64,000 nt of DNA from G963665005 sp963665005. GTDB taxonomy: Bacteria > Bacillota > Clostridia > Christensenellales > SZUA-584. The stretch spans positions 62,001 through 126,000 of the forward strand of contig CAXXTQ010000001.1 in the NCBI GenBank assembly GCA_963665005.2, given 5' to 3'. Positions 50,772-58,505 of this stretch are shown here, piece by piece. Below the pieces are notes generated by a model. The model made no database searches, had not been told where the DNA came from, and worked only from the letters and a program-made list of their open reading frames with translations. Every line of letters begins with the position of its first letter. Positions within the stretch are counted from its first letter, which is position 1. Both the position numbers and the translations under genes were made by a program.

Positions 50772-53365
50772 TATCCTATGTCATTATCGATAACGCTCGC
50801 ATCAATGGCATTGACGGATAGTATCGGGCGGGGTTCGTTGAACCCATTATAATTTATATGAACGTCGTCCTGTTCTCTGTCAACGAAGCCCTCCATTTCG
50901 GTTCCGTAGAAGTTCCAAACGGGCACCAGCAGCCCGGTTTCAAGAGAGTCCTGCTCAGCGATGCGCTGCAGTTCCAGTGATACACGCTCCACCTTGAACT
51001 CTATACTGGCTACATGCTCTTCTCTGGCCTGTGGTTCATATTTGTCGCGTATCCGCTGTTCGAACGCCTTGACGATTCGCTCAAACGGCAGCAATGCCGA
51101 ATTCTCTACCAATGTCTTCTGAATATTGAGAGGCGACGACCAGCTAAGCGATATGATGCCCTGATCGTTCAGCATGATCTGGAAAGTCTCATATTCCCAG
51201 TCCCCGACATACTTTAAGCTCGAAACGTCCATGTTTCCTTTTATGGATTCATCCATTCCGCCGACAGAACTGTATCCGCGCAGGTACGCACAAGGTACAC
51301 CGTCCAATGTCCGGCAGCAGCAGACCCGGTATGCGTAATTCTCCGCCGGAGACACGATACCGTCATAGTTTCCAAGGTTTTCATCGTCCAGCAGGTACAT
51401 TGCGCAGACTTGCATGTAGTCAATTCCCGCTTTATTCAGTAGTGCTTCCACCTGCGCTTTCGCTTGTGCGGGCGTCATCTTGAGTTTTTCCATCACGGCT
51501 GGATCGTCGATCACAGTGTTCTCGTTTACGGCAATGGGCGGATGCTGACCCCAGTTTGTCCATCCCCCGATGGCATAATTGTTATATCTCATCATCGCGT
51601 TGCGCCGAAGCGGTCGTCCGCTCATACCCGTCACATTACCGTCATCGTCTTTTCTGATTTCGAACACGGCTTCCGTCATATCGTCGTTGTTCTGTACCAT
51701 GAGCGATTCGCCCTGTTCATAATCCTCCGTATTTGTCGTCACATTAAGCCCCATATAGTAAGCCATATGATTATATTCCTGGTCTTTTACCTCCATCTGT
51801 TTGAGCTGCCCGTCCGATTCAGTAATGATATCCTCGCTCTTCTCGGGCGCTTTCTCGTAATTTCGTTTAAGCATGGCGATCCGCTCGTCCATCTGCTCTT
51901 GGTCGCCTTCCGAAGAATATTCTTCCGTTGTCTTCATTTGTTCACACCGGACAATCTGCTCCATAATCTCGTCCTTTGTTTCGGGGCCCCATTCCGTCTC
52001 GTATATCGTCTGCCCCTCGAACAGTGCCGTAATCATGCCGTCCACCTGCTCCTGCGTAAAATCGGCCGCCTGCACGCGTATCGTCGGCATGCCGTCCATG
52101 TCCGGAATGAATACGGGCGCATTTGCCGTAATAGTAAGCTTCCCGTCAGCCAGTGAGATGTCCGCTGAATATGTGTCGAGCGCATTCACCTGTTCTGCCG
52201 GTGGAACAACTTCATCTTTCTCGGGCGTTTGCGCCGCAGCTTCGAGCATTTTTTCCTGATTTTTGCCAACAATTACCGGCTCTTCGGGTGTCGGTTGACA
52301 TGCTGTAGTAAAGCAAGTTACAAGCATTACTATAGCAAGAATCAAAGCAGCCGCATGCGCCTTTCTGCTCGATTTGCTGCGCATGAATACGCCGCGCAGC
52401 CGCCTTTCTGCTGTCTTTTTTGTCTGCCCGAGCGCCATGCCAAGCACATAGCGCACCTGCTGGGCGGCGTACATGGAAAGCATTGTGCCTGCATATCTTT
52501 TCTTTTCCTGCTTGCTCATTGGCCGAACAAGGCTGCTGTCACACGCTGTTTCCATATCAAGGCGCATATATTTTGCCATTAGCCATACAACCGGATTGAA
52601 CCAGTATACGGCACGCAGCAGCAGCAAAAGCAAACTCATGATATGGTCACCGCGCCGAATATGCGTCATCTCATGCAGCAGCGCGAACCGTACCGATTCA
52701 CTGCTTTTTTCAAGCAGTTCCTCGGGCAATATCACTACAGGTTTTATTCCTGTGCTAAGCGCAGGAGAAGGAAAACCTTCTATCATCACAACTCTTATGC
52801 TGCGCCTCAGCCCCATCTCATTTTTGAGATCATCTGCGATGCGCTGCCATTCGGGCGGTATGCTTTTTGCGTTTTTCAGCCTCTTTTTCAGCCGAATAGC
52901 TGAAACGCTCATCTGTATCAGCATGACCGCCATGCCGGCCAGCCATAATGATATCAGCGCCGTTTTCCAAGTGATTTTGAGCGGGACATTAGCGGCGGGT
53001 ATTGCATATGTCTCTGCCTCAGCATCAGCCGCTTGCTTCACCAACGTTTCAGATTGCTGCACGACATTATTTGTCTGTGCCTGCGCATCTCGCTCTGGCA
53101 CAACAGTGTTATCCAGCCCTTCAAGAAGCGATGTTAAATCTGCGCTTTGTGCCTGCACGGCCGTTTGAGCGGAAGGCATTATAAAAAATGAAAAACCGGT
53201 TGTTATCGTCACCGGCATAATAAGGCGCGCAATCAATAAAAACCATGCCATATACAAAAATGCTGCAGACAGATGTTTTTTTAACAACAGCCTAAACAGC
53301 CATATCACGCCAAAGAGCGCCGCAGAATAGATAGTGATTTCGAGAAGCGTATTAAGTACTGTCAC
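50768..53365 (-). CDS. M56 (BlaR1-type) peptidase fused to a CQPTPE lipoprotein-type domain, cassette A
   Basis: 865 residues from a GTG overlapping the BlaI stop. Residues 1-330 are the BlaR1 module: four membrane helices and the gluzincin site HEMTH (231-235) with the third ligand in METACD. After a basic stretch (RSKSSRKAHAAA) comes a hydrophobic helix and the lipobox-like TTAC (Cys356) QPTPEEP. The roughly 500-residue tail has the family blocks: ADFTQEQVDGMITALF, MTPAQAKAQVEALLNKAGIDYMQ, LLPFERIVKAFEQRI, GLLVPVWNFYG and LSVNAIDASVI. Expected to sense a signal outside and activate cleavage of its BlaI partner. Confidence 0.9.
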   Translation of the reverse strand: MTVLNTLLEITIYSAALFGVIWLFRLLLKKHLSAAFLYMAWFLLIARLIMPVTITTGFSFFIMPSAQTAVQAQSADLTSLLEGLDNTVVPERDAQAQTNNVVQQSETLVKQAADAEAETYAIPAANVPLKITWKTALISLWLAGMAVMLIQMSVSAIRLKKRLKNAKSIPPEWQRIADDLKNEMGLRRSIRVVMIEGFPSPALSTGIKPVVILPEELLEKSSESVRFALLHEMTHIRRGDHIMSLLLLLLRAVYWFNPVVWLMAKYMRLDMETACDSSLVRPMSKQEKKRYAGTMLSMYAAQQVRYVLGMALGQTKKTAERRLRGVFMRSKSSRKAHAAALILAIVMLVTCFTTACQPTPEEPVIVGKNQEKMLEAAAQTPEKDEVVPPAEQVNALDTYSADISLADGKLTITANAPVFIPDMDGMPTIRVQAADFTQEQVDGMITALFEGQTIYETEWGPETKDEIMEQIVRCEQMKTTEEYSSEGDQEQMDERIAMLKRNYEKAPEKSEDIITESDGQLKQMEVKDQEYNHMAYYMGLNVTTNTEDYEQGESLMVQNNDDMTEAVFEIRKDDDGNVTGMSGRPLRRNAMMRYNNYAIGGWTNWGQHPPIAVNENTVIDDPAVMEKLKMTPAQAKAQVEALLNKAGIDYMQVCAMYLLDDENLGNYDGIVSPAENYAYRVCCCRTLDGVPCAYLRGYSSVGGMDESIKGNMDVSSLKYVGDWEYETFQIMLNDQGIISLSWSSPLNIQKTLVENSALLPFERIVKAFEQRIRDKYEPQAREEHVASIEFKVERVSLELQRIAEQDSLETGLLVPVWNFYGTEMEGFVDREQDDVHINYNGFNEPRPILSVNAIDASVIDNDIGY

Positions 53366-53745
53366 TTCTCATCACTTCCTTTGGCAAGCTCATCGAGCAG
53401 CTTCTTTAACTCGTCATGGTCTTTTTCGCTCAATCCGCTTTCTTCTATCATGCATACAAGAAGTTGTTTTACGCTCTTCTCGCTTACTTTTTTAATCAGG
53501 CTCCGGCTCTCGGCCCGCATACACTGCGCTCTGTCGGCAATCGCAAAATAGAACTTATCCCGCCCCTTTGCCTCAAACCCTGCGAGCCCCTTATCGCAAA
53601 GCTTCTGCAAATATGAAGCATACGTGCGGTAGTTCCAATCCATTGTGTCTCCCATTGTCTCGATTACGCCGGATAAAGTTTGCGGCTGTTTTCCCCAAAG
53701 CGCCGACATCACCATCCATTCGGGATAAGTCAAAGTATCTTTCAT
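53362..53745 (-). CDS. BlaI/MecI-family repressor, cassette A
   Basis: About 127 residues. The winged helix (TYPEWMVMSALWGKQPQTLSGVIETM as landmark YPEWMVMSALWG, and RTYASYLQKLCDKGLAGFEAKGRDKFYFA) and the C-terminal dimerisation helices are normal for the BlaI family. The ATG at 53745 follows GGAGG; an ATG six codons earlier contains the ribosome site. It probably represses its own operon by binding the inverted repeat at 53757-53790, and is released when its M56 partner cuts it. Confidence 0.93.
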   Translation of the reverse strand: MKDTLTYPEWMVMSALWGKQPQTLSGVIETMGDTMDWNYRTYASYLQKLCDKGLAGFEAKGRDKFYFAIADRAQCMRAESRSLIKKVSEKSVKQLLVCMIEESGLSEKDHDELKKLLDELAKGSDEK

Positions 53746-53756
53746 GTTTACGCCTC

Positions 53757-53821
53757 CAATCATACGACTTCGCTTATAGTCTTATGATTGCAATTATAGT
53801 CATAGCTTGCAGCCATGTCAA
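53757..53821 (-). promoter_or_regulatory. Promoter and operator of cassette A
   Basis: Perfect consensus TTGACA (53816-53821), 17 bases, TATAAT (53793-53798). Just downstream is an inverted repeat CAATCATA ... TATGATTG (arms at 53757-53764 and 53783-53790). Two TATAGTC repeats (from 53775 and 53795) also lie here. A BlaI dimer on the inverted repeat would block the start point. Confidence 0.8.
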
Positions 53822-53895
53822 GTAAATATGCTTCCAAATATTCATGAAATAGATTTTTTATCAATCTTCTTTTTGCAGCCTTATCCGTTTATTGC

Positions 53896-55356
53896 TTACT
53901 CTTCCCCGGCAATCACGCCCATAGACGGCATGATCACGCCGCCGTCGATAGCGTTAAACTGGTACGTTGTGAAATTTCCCATATATGTATTTTTGTCCGA
54001 ATCGGTAGTCGTTTCGTATGTATGAAATACCCACATAGGCACAAGCATCGCCTGGCGAGGATTATTCTGAACGCTTATATATCCCACATGCAATTCGGCC
54101 GAATTGACGAACACCTCCATCTTGTATTCGTTTTCTGACTGGGGCGCTAATTGGTAATATATTTGGTCAATAAGTGACTGCTGGATATCCTCGAACGGCA
54201 GCAGAGATACGTTTTCTGACACCGTTTCTATAACCTGCGCGAGGCCGCTCCAGTTAAAAGAGTCTATGCCGTTCTCTGAAATAGCAATCGTCAGCATCTC
54301 TTGAAAAAACGGCGGAGAATAATCCGGCGGCGGCTCATTGCCGTTTGAGCCCCACGACAACAACTGAAAACCGGATATACCGCCGCTTTCGCGAACATAA
54401 TTAAACACATAGCCGACCCTGTCGGGCTGATTGTTATCTACCCCCCAAAGGTTGTGCAATGAATGAAGTATAGCTTTTTCCTCTTGGGCAAGCGCCATAT
54501 CATTTATGCCAAGATCGGCTATCAGCTTTTCGGCCTGTGCCCTCGCATCTTCCTTATCTATATCAATGGTATCGAAAATCTCGCCATAGCCTTCAAAGCC
54601 CGATTCCGATTCGTCGCCGTACAACAAGCCCTGCTGATAAAACGATTCTGTTGTATATCCGTTTATGAGTCTGAATGAAAAGCTTGTGGAATTTCCGAAT
54701 CCCTCGGTAAAATTCTGTGCAAATATGGTCGCCTCATTGCCATCGCCAAACTCAACCCCGACATTTAAACTGTTTGGCCCGGCGTCATAGTTCACGTTTC
54801 CGTCAAGATCGGTCTGATATGTAAGTTTTGTATCTGTATAGACACGCGGTGAATCCTCCGGCGCGTTCTTGATTTTCTCTTCCAATGCCTCGACGTGCCT
54901 TATAGTGCTTTCATTGACGATGTATTCGCCATCAATTTCCTGCCCTCGCTTTGCTTCGACAAGCTGCGCCTCATAGTCCTCCTTTGTAAATACGCTCGGC
55001 CAAGCGTAAAGCTTGTGCTCACCGGCAAAATACGCCACGAGTTCGTCTATGCGCTCCTGCGAGAATGTAATCGGCTCAAGCTTGACCACAGGATATTGAC
55101 TGACATCAGGCAGCGTAACGTCCGTATCAATATTGACAACAAGATTCCCACGCGTCACCGTATCAGTCCAGTGCTCCGGCGTTTCGTATACATCAGCCGG
55201 CGCAGCAGTATTCTCAATCTTATTCTCAAGCTCGTTTCGTTGTACTACAATCCCTTCCTCAGGTGTCGGCTGGCAGCCCGCAAGGAATATTGTTATTAAT
55301 ACTATTGCAAGAAATTTATTCAGAAATTTTCTCAAACTATATCCTCTGTTCCACAT
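53896..55356 (-). CDS. CQPTPEE-family lipoprotein
   Basis: 486 residues. Lipobox AGCQPTPEE after a basic, hydrophobic signal (RKFLNKFLAIVLITIFL). The mature part has the family pattern: TPEHWTDTV, VDTDVTLPDVSQYPVVKLEPITFSQERIDELVAYF as landmarks, RAQAEKLIADLGINDMALAQEE, FNWSGLAQVIETVSENVSLLPFEDI, AMLVPMWVFHTYET and TYQFNAIDGGVIM. It follows the cassette B M56 gene. The start could also be the TTG at 55335, which has AGAGGA in a better place than the ATG at 55356 that I list. Confidence 0.85.
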   Translation of the reverse strand: MWNRGYSLRKFLNKFLAIVLITIFLAGCQPTPEEGIVVQRNELENKIENTAAPADVYETPEHWTDTVTRGNLVVNIDTDVTLPDVSQYPVVKLEPITFSQERIDELVAYFAGEHKLYAWPSVFTKEDYEAQLVEAKRGQEIDGEYIVNESTIRHVEALEEKIKNAPEDSPRVYTDTKLTYQTDLDGNVNYDAGPNSLNVGVEFGDGNEATIFAQNFTEGFGNSTSFSFRLINGYTTESFYQQGLLYGDESESGFEGYGEIFDTIDIDKEDARAQAEKLIADLGINDMALAQEEKAILHSLHNLWGVDNNQPDRVGYVFNYVRESGGISGFQLLSWGSNGNEPPPDYSPPFFQEMLTIAISENGIDSFNWSGLAQVIETVSENVSLLPFEDIQQSLIDQIYYQLAPQSENEYKMEVFVNSAELHVGYISVQNNPRQAMLVPMWVFHTYETTTDSDKNTYMGNFTTYQFNAIDGGVIMPSMGVIAGEE

Positions 55357-55516
55357 GCATCAACTATAACTTCCAAAAATACAATAAGTAATCATCAAGT
55401 TGTAACCAAGTTGTAAATTCAAAGGCCGAAATATAAACGCAGACAGATTTAAATATTTCTGTCGGGCAGGGCAAAGCTACATCCTGCCGCTTGTTTCTAC
55501 TGGTAATTTATTAATG

Positions 55517-57985
55517 TCAATACCTTTCAATTATACTGCCGTCTATGGCGTTGACCGCGAGCAGGCATTCGACATTTCTCCTTGCCGCGCCCGGTGAAAA
55601 CGGTTCGCTCTTTTGTAAATTGCCGTCTTCGTCGGTATACTCCGCACTCTTAGTGCCGCCGTAGAATGCCCATGACGGCACGAACATAAATGTATCAAAT
55701 TCATCCTTTATGGGTACGCGCGCATAACCGAACTCAATTCGGTCAACATACAAGACTTGATATAGTTCCTTGCCTTGGGCTTCCACCTCCTCATAATATG
55801 CATTTTTAACCGATATCATCTGGGCAAACCTATCCTTTATATCATCAAAAGGCATCAGCGCCGCATTTGCGTTTATCTCTTGTGTAACTTGTATAAGCCC
55901 CTGCCATCTTACTTCGCGTATCCCGTCTTCACAGATAGTTATTGACAGCTCCTCTGCGGGTATAGGCTGGCGGTACGAATTTCTGGACGCCGCTTCCATA
56001 CTCTCGGCCGCGCTGAAATCGGGTGCGTCCTCGGGCGATATTGTTCCCAGCCATATTCGGAAAGGAACCTGTATACCCGATACGATACGCTCAAAATGTA
56101 TACGATATCCCGACAGCTCTTCGCTCACGGGATTATCATTTTCCCATTCTGACAACATCTCTATATGAGCCGCGTACATATCCTTCACGCCTATGTTGTC
56201 AAGGAAATCCTGCGCCTGCTCTACGGCTTGCTCTTTTGTAAATGACAGCCCAGTCGGGTTATCGCTTTCGCCGGTATAATAAGCCAGATTTTCTACGTCA
56301 TTGTAATAGCTAACTGATGCATATGGATAATCGCTTCCTCCGTTTTCTATACGCACATATGCGGGAATGCTGTAACCCATATCTGCCTGCCCGGCAATGT
56401 ATTCCGTGCCCCGCTCGTCGACTTTAAACGTCGTATCAAGAAGCTGCCTTTCCACAGTCTCGGGCGCTGTTTCTATTTGCGCTTCAATCTCTTTTATCGC
56501 TTTAGCCATACGATCGAGCTCAGACATCGACTCCCCTTCATCTGTATGCACCACATGTGTATCGCTGTCTTTTCCCATTTTCCGATACTCGGCCTTTAAC
56601 TCTATCAGCCAATCCTGAAGCTCGGCTTTAGTCCTCTGTGTCTTTATCTCGTACACCGGAGTATCCCCGAAAAGGCTGTCGATAATTTTATCGGCCATCT
56701 CCTGTGATACCATTTCTGGAATCACCTCTAATACAGGATATGCCGTTACATTCGGCATTGAAATATCCGCGTCGATTTCAATCTTTAATTTGCCGTCGTA
56801 TACTTCATAATCTTGCTGCCATTTTTCCGGCGCTTCATATTTTTCTTCCGGCAGCTCGGTCTGTGAAATCTTCTCCTCAAGCTGCCCTTCCGCTTTGTTT
56901 ATAACCACTGGCTTTTCGGGTGTCGGCTGACACGCCGTTGTAAAGCAAGTCACCAACAAGACAGCCGCTAACAGCATTGCAACGAGCTTGCCGCTTTTTT
57001 TGCTCCTGCTGTTCATAAAAATACCGCGAACTCTTTGCTCTGCCGCCTTCTTTGTATCTCCCTGTGCCATGCCAAGAACAAGCTGCTTGTTTCTCCTTTG
57101 TGCAAACATGGATACAATCATATTTGCATAACTGCGCTTTTCGCTTATATCCAGGCATTTAACGGCCGCGCTGTCGCAGGCTATTTCCACGTCTGTCCGA
57201 ATCTGCCTGAATGCCAGCCATACAAACGGGTTAAACCAGTACGCAGACTGCATCAGGAGAAGCAGCATACATACGATATGGTCTTTGCGCCTGTAACGCG
57301 TAAGTTCATGCCCCAGAGCATATTTTATCTGCTTATCACTCATCGAAACAAGAAGCTCCATAGGCATTAGAATTGTTGAAGAGATAAAAAGCGCAGGCGA
57401 CCCAAGGTTATATATGCCTATGACTTTGATTTTGCTGTCAATATGCATTTCCCGCTTGCATTGCTCAAGAATAACCTGCACGCGCTTAGTAACGGGAGCG
57501 GCATCTCGCTTTAGGCGCCGCCTGAACATAAAATATGAGAACGCAATATACAAAAGCGATATGCCAGCGCCCGCTATCCATACTGCAAGAAGAATATCTT
57601 CAATACTCCAAGACAGCGCAGTTGCACTGGTTGCCGATGCTGTTATGTCCGATACGGGCGGCGCTGCCAAGTTTGCTTCATACTCTGGCAAGTAGTCTTC
57701 AGAATATGACGGACTGTCGGTTATGCTCTGCTGTAAAACGCTTTTTGCTGCCGATTCGGCGTCCGCAGCCGTTTCCTGCTGCTCCTGCGCCTGCGGAATC
57801 ACGAACAGCTTTATATTGCTGTCTATTGTAAAAGGAATCATCAATCGTATAATAAGCAGCATCCAGACCGCATAGTGCAGCACAGGCGACAGCTTATTAT
57901 GAAACACCTTTTTTAGAAGCATGATCGCCAGATAAATAACAGCCGAGTATATGGAGATTTCAAGCAGAATATTGAGAATATCCAT
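55517..57985 (-). CDS. M56-type membrane protein with altered metal site, fused to a CQPTPE domain, cassette B
   Basis: About 822 residues, ATG at 57985 after AAGGAG. The layout equals that of cassette A: four helices, the M56 domain, a basic stretch (SRSKKSGK), a helix, lipobox TTAC (Cys352) QPTPEKP and a 470-residue tail (FTKEQAVEQAQDFLDNIGVKDMY, LMPFDDIKDRFAQMI, FMFVPSWAFYGG, LLAVNAIDGSIIE). The zinc site reads HELTR (226-230) where HExxH is expected: the Arg codon CGT (57296-57298) replaces the His codon, a one-base change. The protease is probably inactive or works with other ligands. Confidence 0.9.
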   Translation of the reverse strand: MDILNILLEISIYSAVIYLAIMLLKKVFHNKLSPVLHYAVWMLLIIRLMIPFTIDSNIKLFVIPQAQEQQETAADAESAAKSVLQQSITDSPSYSEDYLPEYEANLAAPPVSDITASATSATALSWSIEDILLAVWIAGAGISLLYIAFSYFMFRRRLKRDAAPVTKRVQVILEQCKREMHIDSKIKVIGIYNLGSPALFISSTILMPMELLVSMSDKQIKYALGHELTRYRRKDHIVCMLLLLMQSAYWFNPFVWLAFRQIRTDVEIACDSAAVKCLDISEKRSYANMIVSMFAQRRNKQLVLGMAQGDTKKAAEQRVRGIFMNSRSKKSGKLVAMLLAAVLLVTCFTTACQPTPEKPVVINKAEGQLEEKISQTELPEEKYEAPEKWQQDYEVYDGKLKIEIDADISMPNVTAYPVLEVIPEMVSQEMADKIIDSLFGDTPVYEIKTQRTKAELQDWLIELKAEYRKMGKDSDTHVVHTDEGESMSELDRMAKAIKEIEAQIETAPETVERQLLDTTFKVDERGTEYIAGQADMGYSIPAYVRIENGGSDYPYASVSYYNDVENLAYYTGESDNPTGLSFTKEQAVEQAQDFLDNIGVKDMYAAHIEMLSEWENDNPVSEELSGYRIHFERIVSGIQVPFRIWLGTISPEDAPDFSAAESMEAASRNSYRQPIPAEELSITICEDGIREVRWQGLIQVTQEINANAALMPFDDIKDRFAQMISVKNAYYEEVEAQGKELYQVLYVDRIEFGYARVPIKDEFDTFMFVPSWAFYGGTKSAEYTDEDGNLQKSEPFSPGAARRNVECLLAVNAIDGSIIERY

Positions 57986-57986
57986 G

Positions 57987-58376
57987 CTATTTCTCCTTCC
58001 TGCTCTGTTCATCGCTAAGGCTTGCGATAAGCTTTTGCAAATCGGCCTTTTCCTGTTCTGAAAGGCCGGTCTGCTTTATCATACACGTTAAAAACATTTT
58101 CGCGCTGGCGTCCGTCATCTTGGACATCATATAACGGCTTTCATTTCTAATACATTCTTCGCGCTCTACGGCAGGAGAATATGCCCGGTTGCCGCTTATT
58201 GTTTTGTAATCTACATACCCGTTCTCGCAAAGCTTTCTCATGTATGTTGAGAAAGTGCTTTTCTGCCAGTTGACCGCGCAGGACATTTCCTCCATAATTT
58301 GCGACAAGAATAAAGGATTGCTCTTCCACAGCGTCTCCATGATAATCCATTCCTGTTTTGAAAGTGCCTCTTTCAT
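57987..58376 (-). CDS. BlaI/MecI-family repressor, cassette B
   Basis: About 129 residues: winged helix (SKQEWIIMETLWKSNPLFLSQI as landmark KQEWIIMETLW, and STFSTYMRKLCENGYVDYKTI) and dimerisation helices ending in a basic QSRKEK. Start at 58376 after GGAGGG. It should bind the CCATAGGTTTAT-type palindrome upstream. The M56 gene follows directly (TAG-C-ATG). Confidence 0.93.
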   Translation of the reverse strand: MKEALSKQEWIIMETLWKSNPLFLSQIMEEMSCAVNWQKSTFSTYMRKLCENGYVDYKTISGNRAYSPAVEREECIRNESRYMMSKMTDASAKMFLTCMIKQTGLSEQEKADLQKLIASLSDEQSRKEK

Positions 58377-58385
58377 GTTATCCCT

Positions 58386-58454
58386 CCATAGGTTTATATT
58401 ATTTACATTTATTTGCTCGTCTATTATCATAAACCTATGGTTTTATAGTGTCAA
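58386..58454 (-). promoter_or_regulatory. Promoter and operator of cassette B
   Basis: TTGACA (58449-58454), 17 bases, TATGAT (58426-58431). The spacer holds a near palindrome ATAAACC-TAT-GGTTTTAT (58429-58446), and CCATAGGTTTAT at 58386-58397 is an inverted copy of 58429-58440, 12 bases perfect. Two BlaI dimers could bind, one on the promoter and one by the ribosome site. Confidence 0.78.
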
Positions 58455-58505
58455 CATATTTTTTATTAAATTTTTATATTTATAAAACCTCCTCACATTT
58501 TATAT

